Below, in pieces: positions 8,855-18,500 of a DNA stretch of 64,000 nt (the first letter of the stretch is position 1; each line of letters starts with the position of its first letter). The notes below the pieces were generated by a model, which saw only the letters and a list, made by a program, of their open reading frames with translations, was not told the DNA's origin and did no database searches. The translations under genes were made by a program, and so were the position numbers. Source of the DNA: Mycolicibacterium crocinum (lineage in GTDB: Bacteria; Actinomycetota; Actinomycetes; Mycobacteriales; Mycobacteriaceae); assembly GCF_022370635.2 (NCBI RefSeq), contig NZ_CP092363.2:1-64000 (forward strand). The letters run 5' to 3'.

Positions 8855-10443
8855 GAGCGATACCGGATCGCCGAGAACACACCCATCAGCCAGAACGTCA
8901 ACGGGAAGGGCGCAATCAGCAACAGGTAGCCCACCCACTCCACGATCTGTTTGAACATCGGGCTGTAGACGTGTGTCGGGATGATCGCCGCCAAAGCCAG
9001 ACCCGCGGCTGTGATCACCAGCATGGCCGCGCAGCCGATCAGTAGCGCTGCCGGTGTCCACAGACTGACCGCGTAACGCAGCGGCACCGCGAGCGCGATC
9101 GCCACCGGCGCAACGGCCAGCAGGGTGGACTGTCGCCGATCGGTGTAGGAACGGGCATGCAGCAGGATGGCTCCGGCACTGGTGGCGGCCACGACCAGGG
9201 GCAGCCACCGCCGATCGGCGTGCGGATCGCACAGCGCCGTCGCGGTGATCACCAGCAGGGCAGCGAAGCCCGCGAGCACGCCGGTCAGGAAGCCGTGGGC
9301 ACGGTCAACGGAGATGACCACATTGCGGACCGACTCCGGTCCCTCCAGCGTGGGGGTGTCACCGCTGGGCACCACCACGGCACTGGGCAGATCGGGGCGG
9401 GTCTCGAAAATCCATCGGCCGCTGGCCGACGGGAACACCGGAAGCCGCAGGTTGGCCAGCATGCGCGCAAAGCCCGGAGCGAGCTTGATGCAGACGATCG
9501 ACACCATCAACACGATGCCCAACAGCGTCACCGCCGAAGTCACCAACAGCATGCGGGCGACACCGGCGGCCAGGGCGGCGGCGCTGATGACGACCACCGC
9601 TGTGCACAGGGCGACATGGCGGCCGGTGAATCGCAGGATCAGCACCGCGGCGGCCAGGGTGACCGCGGCCCCCAACCCGACATGCACAGCACCGAGCGGG
9701 CCGGGGATCGCCAGCGCTGCTGCCACCGCGGTCGTCGCCGCTGCCAGCAGCAAGAATGTGTCAGCGACGAACAACTCGGCGCGCAGGACCTCGGCCCGAT
9801 CGGGCTCGATACTGCGAACGTCGCCGGCCGCGCGCCGGTTGCGCGCCGACCGGATGCCGGTGACTACGGCGGTGACGATCAGCACCAGCGCGCACACGCC
9901 GGCAGCGGCACTGGCGATCATTTCGTGGTGTCCGTAGCGCCAGCGCAGCAGCAACGTGGCTACCAACAGCATGGCGACGGCCACCAGGACAACGCCCACA
10001 CGGGCCGCCCACGGTGGTGTCACCGAAGGCCAGTGCTTGCGCAGTTCGGCGGGGATGGCGCTGGTGACGTGCTCGATCACCGGGATACGCGCTTCGGCGT
10101 CGTCGATGAAGCGCAGCCACAGGGTGGTGCCGTCGAGGACACCCTGCTCGCTCAGAGAGCGCTTGGGCTTCAACGGTGTCCCGTCGACCCAGCACAATGC
10201 CCAGCGGCCCCGGCCGGCGACAGCATCACCGGGGCGCACCGACAGCCGGGGTTTGCCGATCTCACTGAGGCGGCTGTTGAGCACGTCGACCAGGGCCGGC
10301 GTCTGAATGCCGATCGCCGCGGCGGCATCCAACCGCAATCCGATGGACACGTCGTTGACCATGACCGCGACCAGCACCTGGCGCAGCTGCTCGGATTCTT
10401 CCCCCGCCCCGGTGCTCACCGCGGCATCACGAACCGAGGTCAC
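8851..10443 (-). CDS. eccD: ESX type VII secretion channel protein EccD
   Basis: EccD is the most hydrophobic ESX subunit and forms the bulk of the membrane vestibule. The 530-residue product has an N-terminal ubiquitin-like cytosolic domain (about residues 15-115) followed by about eleven membrane helices from residue 150 to the end, which is the family architecture. The GTG start at 10443 overlaps the stop of the espI-like gene by 4 bases (GTGA), the same coupling used at the eccD-mycP and mycP-eccE junctions, so these four genes are very probably translated in series. Confidence 0.94.
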   Translation of the reverse strand: MTSVRDAAVSTGAGEESEQLRQVLVAVMVNDVSIGLRLDAAAAIGIQTPALVDVLNSRLSEIGKPRLSVRPGDAVAGRGRWALCWVDGTPLKPKRSLSEQGVLDGTTLWLRFIDDAEARIPVIEHVTSAIPAELRKHWPSVTPPWAARVGVVLVAVAMLLVATLLLRWRYGHHEMIASAAAGVCALVLIVTAVVTGIRSARNRRAAGDVRSIEPDRAEVLRAELFVADTFLLLAAATTAVAAALAIPGPLGAVHVGLGAAVTLAAAVLILRFTGRHVALCTAVVVISAAALAAGVARMLLVTSAVTLLGIVLMVSIVCIKLAPGFARMLANLRLPVFPSASGRWIFETRPDLPSAVVVPSGDTPTLEGPESVRNVVISVDRAHGFLTGVLAGFAALLVITATALCDPHADRRWLPLVVAATSAGAILLHARSYTDRRQSTLLAVAPVAIALAVPLRYAVSLWTPAALLIGCAAMLVITAAGLALAAIIPTHVYSPMFKQIVEWVGYLLLIAPFPLTFWLMGVFSAIRYRS

Positions 10444-11996
10444 CGCAGTGCCGTCCGCCCGCTGCGGAAGCCCTGGGCCAGCCACGCCGCTACACCCAGG
10501 TAGGCGTACTGCGTTTCGCGGCGCAGAGCGTCCCAGTCCAACTGAGGGCTGTCGCGCAGGTGCTTGTCCCACGGAATCGAGGTGACGCCCCCGACGCGCT
10601 GACCGATCGTTTCCCGCACCTTGGCCATGAAATCCTTGTCGGCACAGTCATAGACGTCGTTGAGCACCAGCGCCGAGCGTCGTAACAGGGCCTGATACTC
10701 GCTGCGCGCGGCGAGCCACTTGATGGTGGTCTCCGCTGCGGCCGCGCCATCGAAGTTCATCGTGCCGACAATGAGCAGAGAATCAACACTGGACAACACT
10801 GCCTGCATGACCGGGTGCTCGATCTCCGGGCCGCAGTCCACCAGCGCCAGCTGGTAGAAGCGGCGCACCCGACCGAGAACCGCCTGGAAGGCCTCCGGCG
10901 ACAGATCAAAGGGATTGGTGACGTTCTGGTTGGCGGCAAGGACTTCCAGGCCTGGCTTGTTCTTGCCGGTGTAGTGCCGCGCCATCGGGTAGCTGTGAAG
11001 GTTGTTGTCGGCGAGGAATTCTCGGATTGATGCGGTGGCTGTCGGGTCGATGAGCCGACCGAGCGCACCGTAGGTGGGATTGGCGTCGATGGCCAGGACG
11101 GGCTCGTTCTTGCGGTGGATGGCGTAAGCGGTGCCCACTCCGGCCGTTGTACGGGTCTTGCCCACTCCCCCACGGATAGACACCACTCCGATGAGGTAGT
11201 TGCCCGGGATGTTGGTTTTGATCAGGTCGATCTGGTCGCGCAGCCGCTGCTCGGTCGGCCCAGCGCCGAGGTTGATCGTCTTGGCCGAACCGAGATGGAC
11301 CGCTTTGCGCCACCCCATTTCGGGTGGCAGCTTGCGCGCGGCCACGACATCCTCGGCCCGCAACGCCGGGGCGTTGGAGGCGTGGGCGAAGCTGGAGCCG
11401 CTGGCATCCCACACCGGCGCTGCCTCACTGCGGGCTAGTTGATTGTTCGGCGCCGCCGGTACCCGCGGCGGCGCCGCGGAGAAGGGCTGTGACGGCGGTC
11501 GGTGTGCTGCCGCAGGGCCTTGTGAGTAATCCACGAATTCGTCGGCGGCCCGCGCCATCGGCCCCGAGAGAGCCTGTCCGACATCGGCAGAGCCGGGGCC
11601 GGCGAAACCGCGGGGCGGCGTAGCCGGGGCTTGAGGCAGCCGACGGCGCTCGGTGTAGTCCGCGCCGGGGTCGCGGGTCCGCGCACCGGTCTCCCGGTAC
11701 TCCCCGACGCCCTCGGCGGCGCGAGCAGGTGCGCTGAGCGATCGGTTCTGCTCGTCGACGCGCGCCGCCGGCGGGGGCACCGCGATCGGTGCCGCTGCGA
11801 CGACCTGCGTCGTTTCTGCCCAGTTGTCCGGCAACGCCTGATACGGCGGAGCTTCGGGCTCAGGTAGCGACGGCGCCTCAGGTACCTGCGGGTCAGCGCC
11901 GATGCCGACCTCCTGGTCCAGGCTCCGACCGGGCGGGCTCTCGTCAGGGTCCTGCTCATTCAGGTACCGCGCGGTGAATTCCGGGTCCATGCTCAT
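10440..11996 (-). CDS. EspI-like ESX-associated ParA/MinD-type ATPase
   Basis: The 518-residue protein has a Pro/Ala/Glu-rich disordered N-terminal half (1-240) and a C-terminal MinD/ParA-like NTPase domain. A deviant Walker A, IRGGVGKTRTT, lies near residue 275 and is followed by a VLAIDANPTYG motif. This architecture matches EspI of ESX-1 and the equivalent gene between espG and eccD in ESX-2. EspI of ESX-1 has been linked to control of secretion when ATP is low. The gene starts at ATG 11996 after a 114-base gap from espG and overlaps eccD by 4 bases. It is distinct from the plasmid partition ParA genes at 45-49 kb. Confidence 0.88.
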   Translation of the reverse strand: MSMDPEFTARYLNEQDPDESPPGRSLDQEVGIGADPQVPEAPSLPEPEAPPYQALPDNWAETTQVVAAAPIAVPPPAARVDEQNRSLSAPARAAEGVGEYRETGARTRDPGADYTERRRLPQAPATPPRGFAGPGSADVGQALSGPMARAADEFVDYSQGPAAAHRPPSQPFSAAPPRVPAAPNNQLARSEAAPVWDASGSSFAHASNAPALRAEDVVAARKLPPEMGWRKAVHLGSAKTINLGAGPTEQRLRDQIDLIKTNIPGNYLIGVVSIRGGVGKTRTTAGVGTAYAIHRKNEPVLAIDANPTYGALGRLIDPTATASIREFLADNNLHSYPMARHYTGKNKPGLEVLAANQNVTNPFDLSPEAFQAVLGRVRRFYQLALVDCGPEIEHPVMQAVLSSVDSLLIVGTMNFDGAAAAETTIKWLAARSEYQALLRRSALVLNDVYDCADKDFMAKVRETIGQRVGGVTSIPWDKHLRDSPQLDWDALRRETQYAYLGVAAWLAQGFRSGRTALR

Positions 11997-12110
11997 AACA
12001 CCCCAATGGCTTGATGAAGACGTGATGATGTAATCGTAGGGCCGCCAAATACCGGTTAACTACGCCCAAGCGAGAAACTTCGGTAAATCGGTTGCTGGTA
12101 CGGCCGGGCA

Positions 12111-13037
12111 TTACGCGAAGCGTTGATGACTTTCCCAGTCGCGGACATTTACGCTGCTCAGAACGGCTTGGACGCCCTGCAGGATTTGACTGGCGGATCC
12201 CGGCGCAATCACCATCCAGTCTTGCGTGGAGCCGCGCGGGGCCAGCATCTGATACAGCGCCACCCGTCCGTCTTCGGTGTCGCGAATGTTGAGCGCCGTA
12301 GCACTGGTGTCGCGGCGGGCATCGGTGTGGGCGCGGGCATACAGGACTGCCTCGATGACCGGCTCGTCGAGCAGCGCGCCGAGCTCGGCCAGGGCCGCCG
12401 GCGGAACACCCAGCGCTCGTAGCGGAAGGTCCCGCTGCGGGTCGTCGGTTGCAGCGGCGCGTTGGGCGGCCGCACTCAGAATGTCCTCGTAAGGCAGGTT
12501 CATCGGCTCGATCCGCGAGGGTTCGACCGGGTGAATGGCATTGAGTTGATCAACGATGATGTCGCGCAACCAAATTGCCGATCCGGCGTCGAAACCCACA
12601 TCGTCGATGGTGATGTCGTCACCGGCGCGGGCGGCCGATACCCACCGGCCGTCGCGGCGGGCCAGCACGATCTGCAGCTGGTTCTCCGGGATGTCGCGTC
12701 GCCACGTGGAGGGATCAGTGACGTCGATGCGCCCCTTCCATGAAAGTGCGCCGCGCGCAATGAGAATGGCTACTTCGACATCGGGAGCAGCCAGTACCCG
12801 CATCCGGCTGGCCACTGCAGGAATCACGTGTCCGTCATGGCCCACCACACCGGCTTCTTGAAGCTGCTCGATGCGGGGATCTCCGGATATCCACGTGCTA
12901 TCGCGGGGAGCACCGTAGGGCACCGTGCTGAGTTCTGGTGGCATGGTGGCGATGTCGAGCATGGCTTGCAGCATCCACATGCCATGCAGATTGACTGTCA
13001 CATCGGCGACCGGCTCGGCGCTGTGGGCTGAAAACAT
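12111..13037 (-). CDS. espG: ESX secretion-specific chaperone EspG
   Basis: EspG proteins bind the hydrophobic tip of PE-PPE heterodimers in the cytosol and keep them soluble until EccA releases them. The 308-residue product has the expected length and mixed alpha/beta composition, without signal peptide or membrane segment. The position between the WXG100 pair and the EspI-like gene is that of espG in ESX loci. I prefer the ATG at 13037 because a GAAGGA ribosome site lies 10 bases upstream. An ATG at 13046 is possible but is almost touching that site. A strong hairpin separates it from the WXG100 genes. Confidence 0.9.
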   Translation of the reverse strand: MFSAHSAEPVADVTVNLHGMWMLQAMLDIATMPPELSTVPYGAPRDSTWISGDPRIEQLQEAGVVGHDGHVIPAVASRMRVLAAPDVEVAILIARGALSWKGRIDVTDPSTWRRDIPENQLQIVLARRDGRWVSAARAGDDITIDDVGFDAGSAIWLRDIIVDQLNAIHPVEPSRIEPMNLPYEDILSAAAQRAAATDDPQRDLPLRALGVPPAALAELGALLDEPVIEAVLYARAHTDARRDTSATALNIRDTEDGRVALYQMLAPRGSTQDWMVIAPGSASQILQGVQAVLSSVNVRDWESHQRFA

Positions 13038-13096
13038 GATGTGCATGTCCTTCGTGTTCTCTGGGGAGCTTTTTTGGTTGTGCGACTAAACCGAAA

Positions 13097-13128
13097 GCGG
13101 CGGCACCCTCGGGAGAGGGTGCCGCCGC
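13097..13128 (-). terminator. Strong hairpin between the WXG100 pair and espG
   Basis: A perfect 14-bp inverted repeat (GCGGCGGCACCCTC and its complement) with a 4-base loop lies downstream of the esx genes and upstream of espG on the minus strand. A moderately T-rich stretch follows in the direction of transcription. It probably acts as a partial terminator or RNA-stabilising stem that makes esx transcripts more abundant than the downstream core genes. The stem is seen in sequence. Its effect is inferred. Confidence 0.7.
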
Positions 13129-13226
13129 ATGCTCAGGCGGTTGAGCGAGAAGCTAGCCGCCCCGGGGTGTCGGGGAGCAGTACGTCCACGGCGCTGCGTG
13201 GCGGCGCACCCCGTCGCTGGCCCTGA

Positions 13227-13520
13227 TCAGAGCGACCAGGTACCACCGACACCGCTGTCGGTGTGCATGGTGTTGCCGGCAACGGTCCCGATCTTTCCGC
13301 CGTGCTCGCCGAGCTGCTCGAAGATCACCCGGAAATTGCGGTTGAGTTCGTTGACGAATTCCTGGAAGCCGGTGCTACCGGTGCCGCCCCAGAAGTCGGC
13401 CACGTTGTTGAGGTCCTGCAGGATCGCCTGGTGTTCGGCTTCCAACGAGCCGGCCTGGGCCTGCAGCAGTTTGCCGTGGCCTTCGACGTCTGAGTAGTGG
13501 TAGCTGATGGGTGAGCCCAT
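13227..13520 (-). CDS. WXG100 family protein, ESAT-6/EsxA-like
   Basis: The 97-residue protein has the size and helix-turn-helix hairpin layout of WXG100 substrates. The turn motif is FWGG at about residues 43-46. It lacks a C-terminal YxxxD/E signal, which is normal for the EsxA-type partner that is carried by its EsxB-type mate. An AAGGA ribosome site lies 10 bases before the ATG. It is 51 bases downstream of the EsxB-like gene and is expected to form a heterodimer with it that is exported through this ESX system. Confidence 0.93.
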   Translation of the reverse strand: MGSPISYHYSDVEGHGKLLQAQAGSLEAEHQAILQDLNNVADFWGGTGSTGFQEFVNELNRNFRVIFEQLGEHGGKIGTVAGNTMHTDSGVGGTWSL

Positions 13521-13571
13521 GATGTGAGTTTCCTTGTCTGCGAAGGGATATTAGTGGTTGTCAGTGATCGG

Positions 13572-13865
13572 TCAGGACTTGAGCGCGGCGCTGCTGGCCT
13601 GTTCCTGCTGCTCGTAGGTGTCAGCCGAGGTGCGCAGGTTGTCGCTGACGAAGTGCATCTGGTTCTCGATGTTGCGGAACGCGCGCATCATCTCCTCCAC
13701 GGTGGCCGACGACGTCTTGTTGGCGGTGCCGTCCCAACCAGCCCCCGCGATGCCCTGCGACGAGGCGTAGGCCTTTTGTGCGTCAGCCTGAATGTTGGTG
13801 GCGTGATTGGCGAAACGGCCCGAGTAGTCGCGCATCGCATCCGGGTCGGTCATGAAATTGGACAT
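13572..13865 (-). CDS. WXG100 family protein, CFP-10/EsxB-like
   Basis: The 97-residue product has a central WDG motif (about residue 44) and a C-terminal YEQQE sequence that fits the YxxxD/E export signal recognised by EccC. It is therefore the signal-bearing partner of the adjacent EsxA-like protein. An AGGAG ribosome site lies 7 bases upstream. On the minus strand a 12-codon open frame ends with a TAG immediately before this ATG, which may be a chance leader. The 149-base space to the PPE gene contains a TATACG box that could be a separate esx promoter (inference). Confidence 0.94.
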   Translation of the reverse strand: MSNFMTDPDAMRDYSGRFANHATNIQADAQKAYASSQGIAGAGWDGTANKTSSATVEEMMRAFRNIENQMHFVSDNLRTSADTYEQQEQASSAALKS

Positions 13866-14014
13866 CTATTTGCTCCTGGATTTGTTGGTGGGAGTGCTGG
13901 CCATTTGCTTGGACTCGTTAATCGTCTCCTGGCGGCGCCGCGTATAGCAATGCGCCAAAAAACTATTCATGAAATTGAGTTCCCGACCCCCTTCGGTGTC
14001 CGCCGGTCGCCCGC

Positions 14015-15193
14015 TCAGCGCGGCCTTGGAAGGACGCGCACCGGCGCGCCGTAGGACGGGCCATTGCCCGAGGAGTCCTCTTTGCCCTGCATAGCTGCCA
14101 TGGGTGCAGCCCCACCTGCACCGCCGCTGGCGGCAGATGGTGCAGCGGCGCCGCTGGCCCCGCCGGTAGCCGAGATCGGGGCAGCGCTGCCCCCACCGGA
14201 TTGGGCGCTGGCTGCCCAGGTGGCCGGCACCGACAGCCCGCCCAGACTGCGGGCCCCGCCCATGCCGGCGGACAGGGCGCCCATGCCGCCGCCACCAAAG
14301 CCGCCACCTGCGAGCCCGCCAGCAGGGCCGAGAGTGGATGCCACCGAGGTCAAAGCGCCGGTGCCACCGATGCCGCCCATGGCGGGGTTCATCATGCTCA
14401 TGAACGGAGACAGCAGGCCCTGGAATGCGCCCAGGCTTTGCAGCGGGTTGCCGCCGCCACCCATGAGCGGCGATGCCAGGCCCTGCAACGCCTGCGGAAC
14501 AGCGCTCATGAACTGCGGGGCCATCGACATGATGGAGCTGGCGTCGCCGCCGCCCATGCTGGCCGTTGATTGCCCTGCCGACGCCGCGTTTTGACCGGCC
14601 TGGCCGGCCGCTGTCCCGCCAGCTTGAGCCACGGACGCGGCCTGGCTGGCGAATCCGCCAGGATTGACCGTCGGCGCGGGCGGCATGAACGGAACCAGCG
14701 ATCCGGTGATGCCGGCAGCGTCGGCGCTGAATCCGTACATCGTGGATGCGTCCTGGGTCCACATCTCGTCGTACGCGGCGACACAGGCGGCGATGGCGCC
14801 CGAGTTCACGCCCATGAAGTTGGAGGCGATGAGGGCCTGGAGCAGATTGCGGTTCGCCTCGATGACGGGGGGCGGCACCGAGCCGGCATGCGCGGCCTCA
14901 ATTGCTAGTGCGGCTTGCTCCGCCTGCAAGGCGGTTTCCTGGGCCTGGGTTGCTGCCTGGAAGAGCCAGCGCACGTTCTCTGCGCCGCCGGCCGCCATCA
15001 TTGCCGAGGAGGGTCCCTGCCAACCACCGGCAAGCAGCGCCATGATCGCCGAGTTCAATGCGGCGGCGTTGCTCGCGAGGTTGGCCGCCAGCGCCTGCCA
15101 CGCCGCCGCAGCCGCGGTCAGCGGCGCTGACTGCGGCCCGGCGTACGCGCGCGCGGAGTTGATCTCCGGCGGCAGGGCTCCGTACTCAACCAT
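14015..15193 (-). CDS. PPE family protein, ESX substrate
   Basis: The 392-residue protein begins with the PPE-type domain (LPPEINSARAY at residues 7-17; WQG motif near residue 58), which pairs with a PE protein and carries the EspG-binding tip. Beyond about residue 180 the tail is rich in Gly, Ala, Met and Ser without a recognisable repeat family. It lies 9 bases downstream of the PE gene, the usual PE-PPE operon arrangement, and is probably secreted or placed on the cell surface by this ESX system. Confidence 0.95.
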   Translation of the reverse strand: MVEYGALPPEINSARAYAGPQSAPLTAAAAAWQALAANLASNAAALNSAIMALLAGGWQGPSSAMMAAGGAENVRWLFQAATQAQETALQAEQAALAIEAAHAGSVPPPVIEANRNLLQALIASNFMGVNSGAIAACVAAYDEMWTQDASTMYGFSADAAGITGSLVPFMPPAPTVNPGGFASQAASVAQAGGTAAGQAGQNAASAGQSTASMGGGDASSIMSMAPQFMSAVPQALQGLASPLMGGGGNPLQSLGAFQGLLSPFMSMMNPAMGGIGGTGALTSVASTLGPAGGLAGGGFGGGGMGALSAGMGGARSLGGLSVPATWAASAQSGGGSAAPISATGGASGAAAPSAASGGAGGAAPMAAMQGKEDSSGNGPSYGAPVRVLPRPR

Positions 15194-15202
15194 GGGGGTC
15201 GG

Positions 15203-15499
15203 TTACAGCGACGCGGCGGCGTTGAAAGCCTCGGTGGCGGCGTAGCTGGCGCCAGACGTGCCGAGCGCTCCGGCAAACATCGCGTGCCAGGCCGAGGCCA
15301 TGCCCGCCATTGTCTGGTACAGCGATCCGTGGGTGCCGAAGGCCGCTGAGAGCAGCATGGCCGTCTCGTTGGCCTGTCCGGGCGCAACAGCGGTCGTCGG
15401 CGCCGCGGCAGCTGCGTTTCCGCTGGTGAACGCCGATGTCAGCGCCGTCAGCGTGCCGGCCGTGCCGCCCATTTCCAAAGGTTCAGCAGTGACGAACAT
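15203..15499 (-). CDS. PE family protein, ESX substrate
   Basis: The 98-residue protein consists of a PE-type domain only. It is Ala-rich with two helices and a C-terminal YAATE sequence matching the YxxxD/E signal. The N-terminal Pro-Glu occurs as AEP around residues 4-6 rather than as the strict PE dipeptide, so the signature is slightly degenerate. I use ATG 15499, which has GAGGGG 10 bases upstream. A longer frame from 15535 lacks such a site. It pairs with the PPE gene immediately downstream and is recognised by EspG through that partner. Confidence 0.85.
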   Translation of the reverse strand: MFVTAEPLEMGGTAGTLTALTSAFTSGNAAAAAPTTAVAPGQANETAMLLSAAFGTHGSLYQTMAGMASAWHAMFAGALGTSGASYAATEAFNAAASL

Positions 15500-15577
15500 G
15501 AAACGTGATCCCCTCGTGTCGCGTCGATTTTCCAATATGAGTGTAAGGGTCTTTGCGGGTGGTTGCGGTGCGCCAAA

Positions 15578-18500
15578 TCAATTCGCACCACCATCCGGCG
15601 AAGTGTGATGGCCCACTTGAACGTAAAGTCCCGATTCGCCGGTATCCATCAGGAATCCGCGGCCGGCCGGCATGGGGTGGCCCTTCCACCGGCCGCGCAC
15701 GAAGCCCTCTTCGCCGTCAGAATCCATGACCAACAGCGGCGCATTGGCTTGCTTCATGGCGCCCAGCAGTGGGTCGGCGCGGTCTGAACCGGCCCATCCG
15801 CCGAAGCGGCGGGCGTACACGATGCGCAGGCCCACGTCGGTGGCGGCATTCGCACTGGGGACCAGTTCGCGCAGGGGCGCGTCGTAACCGAGCGGCAGGC
15901 GATCGGCGTCGTCGACAATCAGGAAGATCTCCGGACCCGACCAGCGCTGCTCCAGGCTCGCGTCCACGTCGAGGCCCGCTTCGGGAAGCCGGGCGGTCAG
16001 GATGCGGTTGAGTTCGGCCGCCCACGGCCCGACCTCGTCGTTGCGGTAGGTGAAGCGTTCCAGGTAGTCCTTGCCCAGCACGCGCAGCAGTTCGCGGCGT
16101 GGGCTGACCAGCCACACCTGGGCGCGGGGACGGGTGTCGCGCGGATCCGGTACGGCCGCGCTGGCCCCCGGTGCATACACCCGGGCGATCTCGCGCATGA
16201 TCGCCGAGAGGGCGTTGGTCCGACCGCAGTCCTCACGGCCGGTGATGACCAGGAATGGCGAGTCTTTCTCGAGGCCGACCAGCTGATCGCGCTCGTTGAG
16301 CGCCCAGGCCATCCCGGCGTGCTGTTCCCGTTGAGCGCGCGCCTGCAGCTCGGCCAGCGTGATCTCGGTGGGCAGCTGGCGCACGCGTGGCGCGGGCCGG
16401 TACTTGGCCGCTACGCGGCGCACCGCCTCGACCACGCTGTCAGAGCGGAATTCCGAAGCCTTGGTGCCTCCCATGGCCGGCCGCGCGATCAGGGTGTGCA
16501 GGCCCTCCTCTTCGGCGCCCAAGCGTATGTAGTTCTGGGCCACCATGCCCCGGCCCGGCTTGCCTGAGGGAACCGCGTCGGTGAGCTTGCCCCGCAGCAG
16601 TTTGGCGTCTTCGGGGCCCTGCAGTTTGAGTTCCACGCGCTGCGGCCAGGACCCGCGCATCCGCGGCGGCAGGTCGATATCGCGGCCCACGGAAATGATC
16701 ACGTGGATACCGAAGCTGGTGCCCTCGCCGACGAGCTTCTGAATCTGAGCCGACAGGATGTCCTTGTTGCGGATCGTCGAGGCTTCGGCAGTCAGGGCGG
16801 CGTAGTTGTCCACCACCAGATACACATCACCGAACGGGTCGTCGGGAACCGCGCCAGGAGCGCCGCGGAACTTGCGGTCACGCAGGTCCTGCATCGAGCT
16901 GATGCCGCACGCGGGGAAGCTGCGTTGCCGACGTTCCAGCAGCTCCAGCATTTCGGAGATGGTGCGGCGGATGCCGTCCTCGTCCAGGGCGCCGGCCACA
17001 CCGCCGACGTGGGGCAGGCCGGCAACGGTGTCCAGAGCCCGCGACGACAGCGCCAGGCAGTAGAACTGGACCTGCTCGGGCGTGTGGGTCATCGCCGCGG
17101 CGCAGATGAGCGTCTGCAGTGTGGTGGTCTTGCCGGACGAGCGCACACCCACGATGAGCTGGTTGGCGCCATCGCTGGTGGTGTTGACCAGTAAGGGGTG
17201 CTGATCCTGCTTGTAGGGCCGGTCGACGATGCCGATCGGGAAGATCAGATCCGGTGTGGCGCCATAGTTCTCGTCCCATCGCCGCCCGAGATACATGTTG
17301 ACGATGTGGTCGATGGTGTGAGGCACATCCAGCGGCGGCTGCCAGAGGACCTGCGGCTTGAAGTTGTAGGTGCGCAGCTGATCGAGAATGACCGGGCCGA
17401 TCTTCGGCTTGCGCAGCGCGTCGTCCTCATCGTCGTCCTCCACCGACTCAACCACTGTGGTGGTCGTCTCCCTCGGCGCCTGCTCGCTCAGATGCTCCGG
17501 CAGCGGCACCCACGATGTCGTGAACAACTGCGGCTCAAGGTATTTATCCGACGAGGACGTGGCCTCAATGACGTCGTCGTTGTCCGCGCCCGGGCGGCGG
17601 TAGTCACGCCATAAGGACTCGGCCCGGAACCGGGTGAGTTCGTCAGCTGAACCGGTGCGCATGTAGCCCACACCGACCTCGCGGGGCAGGTTGACCGCCT
17701 GCGGAACGCCGGCCGCCGACGCGCTGGCCGAGGTGTTCTGACGCAGCACCAGCCGGTAACCGACGTTCTCCAGCAGCTTCTCCGCGCGGGCGTCAATGTC
17801 CTGGCTGGCCAGCAGCTGATGCACCCACAGCGAACGTCCCTGGCGTCCGATCTGGTCGAGCACCTCGGGTAGATCTGGTTTGATCCGGAAGGCTTCCTTG
17901 AACTCGTCGAGCACGACCAGTAGCCGCGGCAGCGGCTCCAGGTATTCGCCGCGCGCCGCACGTTCGGCGCGGATCTGGTTGTACTCGTAGGCATCATCGG
18001 CGCCGACGGAGTTGCAGACCTGCTTGCGGCGCGCGATCTCACCCCACATCGCGGTGATGAACCGGTCCATCAGCACCTGGTCGTCTTCCAGGTCGGTAAT
18101 GATGTGCGGAACGTGTGGGGTGCCCTCGAACGGTTTGACGCCCGCACCGCCCTTGCAGTCGGCGAGGATCATCTGCAAGTTCTCTGGCGGGTGCCCCAGG
18201 ATCGCCGCGAGCAGCACAGTGCGAATCGCCGTAGTCTTACCGGAGCCCGTCGTGCCCGACATCACGCCGTGCGGGCCGTCACCGCCCTGGTTCATATCTT
18301 TGATGTCGACGAACACCAGCTCGCCATTGTCCGCGCGTACACCGAACGGGATGCGCAGAGTCTCAGGGGAATTGATGTCGCGGCGCGTTCCCCAGAGCGC
18401 GTCGAAGTCGACCGACGCCGCGTCGTTGACGCCGAAATAGGACAGGATGTCGCGCGGGCGCTGGAAATCAGCCACATCATCACCGATGTCTTCGTACGGC

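Noticed and set aside
9157..10503. 448-codon plus-strand frame opposite eccD
   Set aside because: It is antisense to the membrane helices of eccD and yields a Gln/Arg/Gly/His-rich product without any domain.
13866..14762. Minus-strand frame overlapping the PPE gene
   Set aside because: It is an out-of-frame reading of the PPE tail with low-complexity composition. Only its last codons form a short leader-like frame before the EsxB-like gene, which I do not count as a gene.
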